Assembly (NCBI GenBank): GCA_003165095.1
Contig: PLSH01000141.1
Span: 1 to 5,975 of the forward strand
From: Acidobacteriaceae bacterium
GTDB lineage: Bacteria; Acidobacteriota; Terriglobia; Terriglobales; Acidobacteriaceae
DNA length: 5,975 bases
Direction: 5' to 3'
Shown: piece by piece, positions 1 through 5,898 of the stretch
Numbering within the stretch: the stretch's first letter is position 1
How the letters are laid out: each line of letters begins with the position of its first letter
Notes under the pieces: generated by a model
The model's database searches: none
What the model was told of the DNA's origin: nothing
Seen by the model: only the letters and a program-made list of their open reading frames with translations
Made by a program: the position numbers and the translations under genes

Positions 1-53
1 GCGACTTCGGGGCGCAGGAGGCCGTGGGTGTCACTGATTATGCCGAGTTTCAT
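1..53 (-). CDS. Metallophosphoesterase, YfcE/MJ0936 type (N-terminal fragment)
   Basis: Reading the minus strand from the ATG at 53 gives MKLGIISDTHGLLRPEV before the window edge. The hydrophobic strand followed by SDTHG is the first metal-binding motif (D-x-H) of calcineurin-like phosphoesterases. The whole stretch matches how small YfcE/MJ0936-family phosphodiesterases (usually about 150-185 residues) begin. Asp8 and His10 would bind one metal of the two-metal centre. Family members are cytosolic metal-dependent phosphodiesterases acting on simple phosphodiesters, with physiological substrates mostly unknown. A purine run (GAAAGAG) lies just before the ATG and could be the ribosome binding site, although the spacing is short. 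The gene is divergent from the permease at 267. Only 17 codons are visible, so the family is well supported but completeness and exact function cannot be judged. Confidence 0.8.
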   Translation of the reverse strand, partial: MKLGIISDTHGLLRPEV

Positions 54-93
54 GACTCTTTCAGGATGACAGATTTCTGCGCGGGGCCGGGAT

Positions 94-143
94 GCGCGGG
101 TCGGGAGACCCGCGCTACAGCCGGCCGGGAGGCCGGCGCTACA
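94..143. repeat. Two tandem GGGA-loop hairpins, each followed by GCTACA
   Basis: Unit 1 has a perfect 9-bp stem (94-102 with 107-115) around the loop GGGA at 103-106. Unit 2 has a perfect 7-bp stem (120-126 with 131-137) around an identical GGGA loop at 127-130. The right arms of the two units run into the same string, GCTACA (114-119 and 138-143). The stems differ in sequence but keep complementarity, which suggests selection or a copying mechanism acting on structure. Bases 174-183 repeat the last part of unit 2 (GGCCGGCGCT, identical to 131-140), as if a third unit had decayed. The elements lie between two divergent genes. From memory, similar dispersed hairpins are common in acidobacterial intergenic regions, a REP-like class. 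I cannot check copy number here. There is no T-tract, so they do not look like intrinsic terminators. Confidence 0.7.
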
Positions 144-184
144 ACCCAAGTTCCAGTTGCGTCCTCTGCGCATGGCCGGCGCTC

Positions 185-204
185 CGCTAGAATTGCTCCT
201 AGCG
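185..204. repeat. 6-bp perfect inverted repeat CGCTAG-N8-CTAGCG
   Basis: CGCTAG at 185-190 is mirrored by CTAGCG at 199-204 with an 8-base AT-richer centre. It lies about 60 bp before the permease start, in the region where its promoter or operator would be expected. It could be a dimeric regulator site or a chance hairpin. I found no convincing -35/-10 pair around it. Confidence 0.3.
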
Positions 205-266
205 ATCGTCTATTCAAGAAGGTGAAGCAGGGCAAGAGGCAAAAAACAGGGTGCCCGAAGATTGCA

Positions 267-1631
267 ATGAAGGAATTATCCCGAATCAACGAAACCCACG
301 CTCGAACAAACTGGCGGCACGCGGTTGCAGCCTATACTGAACCGCGCGTGCTGCAGGTACTTGCACTGGGATTTTCCAGTGGCCTGCCGCTCCTGCTGAC
401 TTACTCAACTCTTTCGGCATGGCTTGCGACAGGCGGCGTGCGGCGCGCAGCGATCGGCACTTTCGCCCTGGTTGGCACGCCCTACGCACTCAAGTTTCTC
501 TGGTCGCCGCTGATCGATCGCGTACCTCCGCCACTGCCTTTGGGACGACGGCGCGGTTGGGGAATCACTATCCAGATTCTTCTGATCGGCGCAATTCTCG
601 GTCTGGGACTGTGCAATCCCAAGCACAACTTGCCTCTGATGGCCGCCTTGTCGGTTCTTGTCGCATTTCTATCCGCGAGCCAGGATATCGTGATCGACGC
701 CTGGCGGGTGGAGAGCCTGAATAGAGATCAGCAGGCTCCCGGAGCAGCCATGATTCAGGCCGGCTACCGGATCGGCATGCTGGTTTCCGGGGCAGGCGGC
801 CTGTTGATCGCAGCGTACGCAGGGTGGTTCGCGGCCTATGCCACAATGGCCGCGCTGCTCGGTGTGGGACTATTGGTGTTTTTGCTGGGTCCTGAACCGA
901 AGATCTCAGCGGAAATTTCATATGCTGCGGGATCGGGATGGCATACGATTCGCCACGCGTTTTCGACCGCCGTGATCGGTCCTTTTCGCGATTTCATGCA
1001 GCGGCCGCTTTGGCCCGTCATCCTGATCGCCATTTTTGGATACAAGCTGGGTGAGGCAATGGCGGGAGTGATGTCAACGCCACTCTATATATCGCTGGGG
1101 TTTTCGCTCCCTGAGATCGCCGCCGCTTCGAAAGTCTTCGGATTTTTCTCGATTGTGGCGGGGGCTCTAATAGGCGCTGTCGTGACGACCCGGTTCGGAA
1201 TCCGCCGCTCGCTGATTCTCTGTGGTATTTTGCAGTCAATTGGGAACCTGTTTTTTGTTCTGCAGGCTGTAGGCGGGCATCGGATCGGCTATCTTGCTTT
1301 ATGCGTGACGGCCGAAAATCTCACGGGTGGAATGGCCGGGACCGCGCTGGTGACTTATCTTTCCAGTCTATGCTCGCCCGCTTTTACGGCGACTCAGTAC
1401 GCGCTGCTTTCCTCGCTTACTTTGCTCGGCCGCACCGTGGTGGCCTCCTCAGGAGGAGTATTGTCGGAGAAGTTCGGCTGGGTACGATTCTTCCTGCTTA
1501 CATGTGTCGTCACATTGCCTGCCATTATTTTGTTCATCTGGATCGGACCGCGCGACGATTTCGGGAATAACCGACTCAAACCAGCCCTCAAGAACACGGA
1601 TGGCAGGCCAGAAGATCCGACTCCGGCTTAG
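267..1631 (+). CDS. ampG: AmpG-type muropeptide permease (MFS transporter)
   Basis: This 454-residue inner-membrane protein probably imports anhydromuropeptides (GlcNAc-anhydroMurNAc peptides) from the periplasm by proton symport for peptidoglycan recycling. AmpG-family hallmarks are visible in order: GFSSGLPLLLT (35-45) in the first helix; an IGTFALVGTPYALKFLWSPL block (63-82) followed by the PLGRRRGW loop (91-98); SASQDIVIDAW (136-146); GYRIGMLVSGAG (166-177); and ENLTGGMAGTALVTYLSS (350-367). About 12 hydrophobic segments fill residues 28-427, and the tail is short and polar. E. coli AmpG is slightly longer, at 491 residues. The frame stays open upstream to 24, but that extension would run antisense to the metallophosphoesterase start and through the hairpin repeats, and it is low-complexity. 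ATG 267 is therefore preferred, although only a weak GAAG precedes it. No beta-lactamase or amidase lies nearby, so the substrate rests on family resemblance. Confidence 0.85.
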   Translation: MKELSRINETHARTNWRHAVAAYTEPRVLQVLALGFSSGLPLLLTYSTLSAWLATGGVRRAAIGTFALVGTPYALKFLWSPLIDRVPPPLPLGRRRGWGITIQILLIGAILGLGLCNPKHNLPLMAALSVLVAFLSASQDIVIDAWRVESLNRDQQAPGAAMIQAGYRIGMLVSGAGGLLIAAYAGWFAAYATMAALLGVGLLVFLLGPEPKISAEISYAAGSGWHTIRHAFSTAVIGPFRDFMQRPLWPVILIAIFGYKLGEAMAGVMSTPLYISLGFSLPEIAAASKVFGFFSIVAGALIGAVVTTRFGIRRSLILCGILQSIGNLFFVLQAVGGHRIGYLALCVTAENLTGGMAGTALVTYLSSLCSPAFTATQYALLSSLTLLGRTVVASSGGVLSEKFGWVRFFLLTCVVTLPAIILFIWIGPRDDFGNNRLKPALKNTDGRPEDPTPA

Positions 1632-1821
1632 AAGCTCAAGACAGCCCCATAATCTTCCGCGTCCGCGGGGCAACGTGGTCGCGCAGGGCATAGCCCAGTC
1701 TCTGGGATAACCGGCCAGGCCGCCAATCGCCAAGCCCTGCGCCACAGATTTGATCCGGGAAAAAGCATTGGCATTGCCAGAATACAGCGACGGATGCGCT
1801 GCTTTGGGGTTTAATCAAACC

Positions 1822-2622
1822 ATGAAGATCCTGGCACGAGCTTTGTTGGTGACGCTGTGGGTGGCAGCGTGTGTTGGCGCGCCTGTGCTGGCGCAGGCGG
1901 GGATGGCGCAACAGAAGGGGGGCGCGCCCAACGTTGGAGACGCCTCAGAGCGGCTGTTTGCGCTGGCCAATCGGGAACGGGCACAGGCCGGGGTTGCGCA
2001 GCTGCAGTGGGATTCATCACTGGCGGCCGCGGCGCTCGAACACTGCCGGCGGATGGCGATGGAGGGGCCGATTTCACACCAATATAACGGCGAACCCGAT
2101 GTGGCCGCGCGCGTGGCCCGAGCGGGTGGGCACTTCGGCGTTATCGAAGAGAATGTGGCTGCCGGGCCGTCGGCCGATTATCTGCACTACGAATGGATGC
2201 ACTCCCCGCATCACCGGGAGAATCTGCTCAGCAAGGATGTGGACCTGGTGGGCATTGCCGTGGTGGCGAGTGGCAACACGCTCTATGCGGTGACCGACTT
2301 CGCGCGCGGCGTGCCGGTGCTGACCGCGGAGGAGGTTGAAGCGCGCGTGGCGGATTTCATTCGCCCCAGCGGCGTGACCATTCTCGATGGGGCGCAGGCG
2401 CGCGCGGCGTGCGCGGCCAATTCGGGCGTGCCGCGGGCGACCAATGACCTGCAGCCGTTGTTTGTGATGCGCTGGCAGGACTCGTTCCTCGCGCGGCTGC
2501 CGCAGGTGCTGATCGATCGGCTGGCATCGGGCAAATACCGGCAGGCCTCGGTGGGCAGTTGTCCGGCACAGGGCGGTGGAGGGTCGTTTACGGCTTATCG
2601 CGTTGCGGTTTTGTTGTATTGA
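1822..2622 (+). CDS. Secreted CAP-domain (SCP/PR-1-like) protein
   Basis: A 266-residue exported protein. Residues 1-26 form a signal peptide: a basic start (MKILAR), a hydrophobic core, and a likely signal peptidase I site after AQA26. Residues 43-162 form a CAP domain: LFALANRERAQAG near the start, ISHQ with His86, IEENVA with Glu109/Glu110, WMHSPHHRENLL (125-136) with His131 and Glu133, and a closing YAVTDFA strand. These His/Glu positions are the conserved cavity residues of the family. Residues 163-266 form an extra C-terminal region I do not recognise; it holds two cysteines (197 and 247) that could pair in the periplasm. Bacterial CAP proteins are extracellular or periplasmic and mostly of unknown function; no activity can be assigned. 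ATG 1822 is chosen because the signal peptide starts there; an in-frame TTG at 1750 would add 24 unlikely residues. The 190 bp upstream shows no clear promoter, and ribosome binding is weak (GGGG at 1806-1809). Confidence 0.85.
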   Translation: MKILARALLVTLWVAACVGAPVLAQAGMAQQKGGAPNVGDASERLFALANRERAQAGVAQLQWDSSLAAAALEHCRRMAMEGPISHQYNGEPDVAARVARAGGHFGVIEENVAAGPSADYLHYEWMHSPHHRENLLSKDVDLVGIAVVASGNTLYAVTDFARGVPVLTAEEVEARVADFIRPSGVTILDGAQARAACAANSGVPRATNDLQPLFVMRWQDSFLARLPQVLIDRLASGKYRQASVGSCPAQGGGGSFTAYRVAVLLY

Positions 2623-2726
2623 GATTTTTTGCGGGGGGGATAGAGACAACGCGCGAGGGGCAGGCATTGTGTGACGGATCAGGGAGGCAAGGCGAATAAG
2701 GGAAAGGGTCTTGCCTCAGAGGTCAA

Positions 2727-2747
2727 AACCCCAAATTCTGTGGGGTT
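2727..2747. repeat. 7-bp hairpin AACCCCA / TGGGGTT
   Basis: AACCCCA (2727-2733) pairs perfectly with TGGGGTT (2741-2747) around a 7-base loop. On the minus strand the stem is followed by TTGACC, and on the plus strand by CAAAA, so neither side has a proper U tract. It could be a weak transcription stop for either convergent gene, or part of the neighbouring structured element that begins five bases later. Confidence 0.45.
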
Positions 2748-2751
2748 CAAA

Positions 2752-2910
2752 ATGTCGGGGCTGAAGTGAGTGTGTGAGAACGTTCTTTCGGTGCTTGAGA
2801 AAAGCCCGTTTTTACTCAAAGGCTGCAAGTTAGCGCCCGCTTCGCGGGCATGGCAAGTTAGCAAGTTGGCGCAGGAACGAGTTCTCACGCAGGCACTGAA
2901 GCCCTGACCT
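2752..2910. repeat. 159-bp element with imperfect 30-bp terminal inverted repeats
   Basis: Bases 2752-2781 and the reverse complement of 2881-2910 align without gaps at 23 of 30 positions. The inner ends are perfect over GTGAGAAC (2774-2781 with 2881-2888). The enclosed bases fold further. TTGAGAAAA (2795-2803) pairs with TTTT-ta-CTCAA (2809-2819) around GCCCG. A second hairpin, GCCCGC-TTC-GCGGGC, sits at 2835-2849. The whole could form a long stem carrying two hairpins. That fits either a MITE-like non-coding mobile element with decayed ends or a structured RNA or terminator-like region. No target-site duplication is evident at the edges, and no transposase is nearby. Confidence 0.5.
2825..2870. 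repeat. Direct repeats GCAAGTTAGC flanking a perfect GC hairpin
   Basis: GCAAGTTAGC occurs at 2825-2834 and 2853-2862, and a third copy with one change (GCAAGTTGGC) overlaps at 2861-2870. Between the first two lies a perfect 6-bp hairpin, GCCCGC (2835-2840), loop TTC, GCGGGC (2844-2849). The arrangement sits inside the larger inverted repeat at 2752-2910. It could be a small inserted palindromic unit that duplicated its target, or slippage between short repeats. Confidence 0.55.
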
Positions 2911-2927
2911 ACCAGTCGTGCGCTTTC

Positions 2928-2958
2928 AAAACAGCCGGCCTGATCATTCGGCAATTTT
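2928..2958. terminator. Possible bidirectional intrinsic terminator
   Basis: AAAACAGCCG (2928-2937) and CGGCAATTTT (2949-2958) pair at 8 of 10 positions around an 11-base loop, giving a GCCG/CGGC core with an A tract on one side and a T tract on the other. Read from either strand, the stem ends in TTTT. It lies 15-45 bases beyond the stop codon of the minus-strand glycosyltransferase gene, where a terminator is expected. The GC core is only four pairs, with two mismatches before the U run, so it would be weak. Confidence 0.35.
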
Positions 2959-2972
2959 CACCGCGCGAGTGC

Positions 2973-4514
2973 TCAGCCGAAGGCCTGGTAATCTCTCCAG
3001 AAATCGGGCCAGGGTTGGCGGGGTGGGCCGCAGACAAAGATGTCGGGGTGATACTCGCTCTCTTCGTTTTTGACGCCTTGCGAGTTGCCGTTGTGGCCGG
3101 CGAGGCGGCAGTTGGTGAAGGCGCGATCGGCACGTTCTCGAGAGAATCCCACGACGATGAGCGTGGAAGGCGGCTGGGCGGGGTAGCTGCGCAGCCAGGC
3201 CGAGTTGGTAAGGCTGATGGGCGGCGGCAACTGGTAGGCGGGGCCGAGGATTTCGATTGCACCCTGTTCGCCGTAGTTGCCCACCAGCACGGCTACGTCG
3301 GGACGCTGATCCGGAGGCAGGGAATCGCGGATAGCGGCGACGGCCTTGACGAGGTCGTTCCAGCCGAACTCCTCGCGCAGGTCGCCATTGCGCTGGAGGG
3401 CGAAGTCGCGGAGCGGGCCGCTGGATTGGAGGGGCAGGATAATGACGCAGGCGTAGGCTCCCGCCGCAGCGAGCGCGGCGAAGAAGACAGCGTCCCCAGT
3501 TCGCCGGCCCCAGCGAGGGAGGGAATTGGTGAAGCGCTCAGCGATGACTGCGCCCATGGCGATCAGGATTGGATAAGCGCCGGCGGTGTAGTAACCGCGG
3601 CCTTTGCTGAAGAAGAACAGGGCTACGGGGACGAGGTACATCCAGGCGAGCATGCGGTAGCGTGGGTTGCGCAAGAGGCCGACCAGTCCGGCGATGCAAA
3701 GAGGTGTTGCAGCCAGATTGACGCAAATCCAGAACTGATCTTTCACGAAGCCATTGGCGCGGCCTTCGCCGACGTCGCGGGCGTGAATGTGCTGCAAGAA
3801 GTGGTAGGAGATGAAGTGGTTGCGGACGAGCCACAGGAAGTTGGGAAAGAAGATGAGGAGAGCCAGGGCGATTCCGGCCCAGAACCAGGGGTTTTTGAGG
3901 AATCGGCGCGCGGGAGTGAGAGCTACTCCGGCGAGAACTCCGGCGATATAAAACACGATGGCGTACTTGGTGAGCAGGCCGAGGCCGACGACGGCTCCGA
4001 TGGGGAGCCACCAGCGCGGATTTTCGGATTTGAGAAGGCGGATAACGAGATACGCGATGAGAATCCACCATAGGTAGTCGAATGCGGTGTACTGGAACTC
4101 GGTGCCTTCAAACAAAGAGAGCGGCGAGAGGGCAACGGCGATGGCAGCGGTGGCCTGCGCCAGGCGGGCGCCGCCAAGTTCCCGCGCCATGAGGCCGGTG
4201 ACAACGATGGCCGCAGCCTGAGCGAGCACGGCGAAGAGGCGCAAGCCGACCATGGAAACGCCAAAGAGAGCGAGCAGGATGTGCTCGAGAAACGGCGTGA
4301 GGGGCGGATAGGCGACGAATCCCCAATCGAGATGGCGGGCGTCGCTGAGGAACTGAAGCTCATCGCGATGAAAGCCGTAGCGGTTGTTGGTGAGCAGATG
4401 GACGATCGCAATGGCCGCCGCGATGGCGACGAGGACTGCGTTGCCGGTCCATAGGCTGCCGCGCCGCGGGCTCCGATGCTGCGCGATGGAAGGCAATTCG
4501 TGGTTCCAATCCAT
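2973..4514 (-). CDS. GT-C family membrane glycosyltransferase (PMT_2/ArnT-like)
   Basis: A 513-residue polytopic inner-membrane protein of the dolichyl-phosphate-mannose mannosyltransferase/ArnT-like superfamily. Such enzymes move a sugar from a polyprenyl-phosphate carrier to a protein, lipid or glycan acceptor on the outer face of the membrane. After a first helix (about 26-41) comes YGFHRDELQFLSDARHLDWG (46-65), with the acidic pair Asp51-Glu52 in the first extracytoplasmic loop; this is the catalytic or metal-binding site in the superfamily. YPPLTPFLEHI (69-79) follows. About 10-12 hydrophobic segments extend to residue 361, with SKGRGYYTAGAYP (303-315) resembling the substrate-binding loop. 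Residues 365-513 form a soluble C-terminal region with FGWNDLVKAV and NYGEQGAIEILGP (413-425). ATG 4514 is preferred because GGGAGAG (4532-4526) lies 11 bases before it; a GTG at 4526 overlaps that site. It is the last gene of the putative operon, 27 bp after the phosphatase. Donor and acceptor cannot be read from sequence. Confidence 0.8.
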   Translation of the reverse strand: MDWNHELPSIAQHRSPRRGSLWTGNAVLVAIAAAIAIVHLLTNNRYGFHRDELQFLSDARHLDWGFVAYPPLTPFLEHILLALFGVSMVGLRLFAVLAQAAAIVVTGLMARELGGARLAQATAAIAVALSPLSLFEGTEFQYTAFDYLWWILIAYLVIRLLKSENPRWWLPIGAVVGLGLLTKYAIVFYIAGVLAGVALTPARRFLKNPWFWAGIALALLIFFPNFLWLVRNHFISYHFLQHIHARDVGEGRANGFVKDQFWICVNLAATPLCIAGLVGLLRNPRYRMLAWMYLVPVALFFFSKGRGYYTAGAYPILIAMGAVIAERFTNSLPRWGRRTGDAVFFAALAAAGAYACVIILPLQSSGPLRDFALQRNGDLREEFGWNDLVKAVAAIRDSLPPDQRPDVAVLVGNYGEQGAIEILGPAYQLPPPISLTNSAWLRSYPAQPPSTLIVVGFSRERADRAFTNCRLAGHNGNSQGVKNEESEYHPDIFVCGPPRQPWPDFWRDYQAFG

Positions 4515-4541
4515 GCCTGTGCACACTCTCCCGATGGAATG

Positions 4542-5162
4542 CTACGATTCACGGGCGGCCCCGGTTCCATCGCGGCGTTCGATGGGAGAGGGAACGCGGA
4601 CCGAGGCCATTCCGGCAGCGGTTGCGGCCTGGATGCCGAGCGCGGTGTCTTCGAAGACCAGGCAATCCTCTGGCGCGATGCCGAGGCGAGCGGCGGCAAC
4701 TAGAAACGCATCGGGCGCGGGCTTGCTTTTCTCGTAGTCCTCGGCGCCGACAATTGTCGAGAACTTGTCGAGCAGGCCGAGGGTAGAGAGGGACTTCAAT
4801 ACGGATTCGCGGCTGCTGCCTGAGACCACGGCCATGGGAATGCGGCCGTGTTCAGCCAAGACGATTTCGAGCACCTCAGGGACGGCTTTCAGATTTGGGA
4901 GCTGGGCAAAGTAGAGGCTCTCTTTGCGTTCGGCGACGGCGTCTACGGGCATGTTGAGGCCCTGCATCTGATTCAGCGTAGAGATGATCTCATGCACCGG
5001 CTTGCCGCCCCAGGTGTAGAACAGCTCTTCGTCAAATTCGCAGCCCGATTCGCCGAGCGCCTTTTTCCAGGCGATGTAGTGAAGGGGCATGGAATCGGCG
5101 ATGGTGCCATCGCAGTCGAACAGATAGGCGCGGAAGGCACCGTGAGGCAATATCAGCTTCAT
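4542..5162 (-). CDS. HAD-IA hydrolase, YqaB/beta-phosphoglucomutase-like
   Basis: A 206-residue cytosolic enzyme of the haloacid dehalogenase superfamily, subfamily IA. All four motifs are present: FDCDGTIADS (15-24) with nucleophile Asp16 and acid/base Asp18; VVSGSS (112-117) with Ser114; EKSKPAPDAF (144-153) with Lys147; and VFEDTALGIQAA (169-180) with Glu171-Asp172. The cap lies at about 25-95 and contains WGGKPVHEII (51-60). Length and motif wording resemble the E. coli YqaB type, which dephosphorylates fructose-1-phosphate and 6-phosphogluconate, and beta-phosphoglucomutases. The sequence does not decide between phosphatase and mutase; I favour a sugar-phosphate phosphatase. The start at 5162 is supported by AAGGAG (5179-5174), 11 bases upstream. 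The frame is open to 5228, but those extra 22 codons would overlap the upstream gene's stop. It lies between the AhpD-like gene (52-bp gap) and the glycosyltransferase (27-bp gap). Confidence 0.85.
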   Translation of the reverse strand: MKLILPHGAFRAYLFDCDGTIADSMPLHYIAWKKALGESGCEFDEELFYTWGGKPVHEIISTLNQMQGLNMPVDAVAERKESLYFAQLPNLKAVPEVLEIVLAEHGRIPMAVVSGSSRESVLKSLSTLGLLDKFSTIVGAEDYEKSKPAPDAFLVAAARLGIAPEDCLVFEDTALGIQAATAAGMASVRVPSPIERRDGTGAARES

Positions 5163-5214
5163 GGGTGGGGAAACTCCTTTTTGGGTCAGGATCGCAAACG
5201 AGCAGATGCTGATT

Positions 5215-5793
5215 TCACCTGGCCGCAACGGTTTCGGCGGGCGGCGCAGCGTAACCGCCTTCGCCGGGGCGGGTGGGCTCCATCTGCAGCGCGTTGTTGA
5301 AACGGTTGAAGTAGTTGAAGAGGCCGATGGCGCAGAGGAGTTCCACGATTTCGCCTTCAGAGTAGAAGCCGCGCAACTCGGCGAACTGGTCGCCGGAAAC
5401 GGTGTGAGGGTCGCGGGTTACGGTTTCGGCGAGGCGCAGGGCGGCTTTTTCAGCGGGAGTAAAGTCGTTGCGGAGATGCCAGTCGGCCAGGTTCGCGAGC
5501 TGGTCGTCGGTCCATCCCAGGTTGCGGGCCAGAACGGTGTGGCTGGCGAGGCAGTAAGGGGTTTCGTTGACCTGGCTGGTTCTCACGATGATGAGCTCTT
5601 TGAGCTTTGTCGAAACGGTACCGGTGTTGAGAACCGCTCCGAAATGGGCCTGCATGGTCGAAAATATTTCGGGCCGATGAGCCATGACGCGGAACATGTT
5701 TGGCACGTTGCCGCGCTGTGCAAACGCCTTGTCGTAGAGCGCGGCGGTCTCCGCGCTCACCTCGTTGCGATCGAGCCTGGAAATGCGGGACAT
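5215..5793 (-). CDS. Carboxymuconolactone decarboxylase/AhpD-like protein
   Basis: A 192-residue, probably cytosolic, all-helical protein of the AhpD-like superfamily. The core motif is LKELIIVRTSQVNETPYCLASH (64-85): Glu66, Cys81 and His85 match the conserved Glu, second Cys and His of the family. The first Cys of the usual CxxC is replaced by Thr78, so thiol-disulfide chemistry like that of AhpD itself is doubtful. Other members of the family are peroxidase-related proteins or decarboxylases. The N-terminal block ETAALYDKAFAQRGNVPNMF (15-34) and the FTPAEKAALRLAETVT block (111-126) are typical of this group. Residues 172-192 are a low-complexity tail. ATG 5793 is chosen because GGGAGG (5805-5800) lies six bases upstream; the frame extends to 5892, but that part covers the promoter. 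It is the first gene of the putative operon with the phosphatase and glycosyltransferase. Confidence 0.85.
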   Translation of the reverse strand: MSRISRLDRNEVSAETAALYDKAFAQRGNVPNMFRVMAHRPEIFSTMQAHFGAVLNTGTVSTKLKELIIVRTSQVNETPYCLASHTVLARNLGWTDDQLANLADWHLRNDFTPAEKAALRLAETVTRDPHTVSGDQFAELRGFYSEGEIVELLCAIGLFNYFNRFNNALQMEPTRPGEGGYAAPPAETVAAR

Positions 5794-5799
5794 TGCGGC

Positions 5800-5805
5800 C
5801 CTCCC
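5800..5805 (-). promoter_or_regulatory. Ribosome binding site of the AhpD-like gene
   Basis: GGGAGG on the minus strand ends six bases before the ATG at 5793. It is the best Shine-Dalgarno match in the window. It decides the start against the longer open frame that reaches back to 5892. Confidence 0.75.
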
Positions 5806-5863
5806 TCTATCCAGCGTATCGCATTGGCGGCAGCGGGCGGGGCGTGGAACGGTGGTCGTTTCG

Positions 5864-5892
5864 GTTGTACCGGGGCCGTTTAAGGGCGTCAA
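5864..5892 (-). promoter_or_regulatory. Sigma70-type promoter of the AhpD-HAD-GT operon
   Basis: On the minus strand, TTGACG (5892-5887) is followed by a 17-base spacer and TACAAC (5869-5864): near-consensus -35 and -10 boxes at ideal spacing. Transcription would start near 5857, giving a leader of about 64 bases before the ATG at 5793. The -35 box forms half of an inverted repeat shared with the divergent promoter. Confidence 0.65.
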
Positions 5893-5898
5893 GGGCTT

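Larger units (their letters stand above)
2623..2972. other. Convergent intergenic region rich in inverted repeats, no convincing gene
   Basis: This 350-bp stretch lies between the 3' ends of the CAP gene and the glycosyltransferase gene. It starts with a run of six T (2625-2630) and a run of G, with no stem in front of the T run. It holds the hairpin at 2727-2747, the large inverted repeat at 2752-2910, and a possible two-way terminator at 2928-2958, each listed separately. A 91-codon minus-strand reading frame (2954-2679) crosses it but matches no family I know. That frame runs straight through the hairpins, so I do not call it a gene. Confidence 0.6.

Noticed and set aside
1658..1669. Palindromic CCGCGTCCGCGG after the permease stop, considered as a terminator.
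   Set aside because: The loop would be too small without opening the stem, and no T tract follows.
1636..1745. Minus-strand open frames between the permease and the CAP gene, ending in a protein-like string (RLGYALRDHVAPRTRKIMG), suggested a gene remnant.
   Set aside because: I cannot match it to a family. The frames continue into antisense of the CAP gene or the permease, and have no clear start signal. It could be decayed coding sequence, but the evidence is too thin.
2777..2786. Perfect 10-base palindrome AGAACGTTCT, considered as a regulator site.
   Set aside because: It lies inside the larger inverted repeat, between the ends of two convergent genes and far from any start, so an operator role is unlikely.
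2679..2954. A 91-codon minus-strand open frame in the convergent intergenic region.
   Set aside because: It crosses three hairpins and the long inverted repeat, has no recognised motif and no good ribosome binding site, and appears to be open by chance.
3015..4073. A 352-codon plus-strand open frame.
   Set aside because: It is the antisense shadow of the glycosyltransferase gene: highly acidic, Gly/Ala/Glu-rich, with no domain. The minus-strand protein has clear membrane helices and family motifs.
5161..5883. A 240-codon plus-strand open frame opposite the AhpD-like gene.
   Set aside because: It is antisense to a protein with a recognisable family core and a strong ribosome binding site. 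Its own composition is Gly/Val/Glu-rich without motifs.
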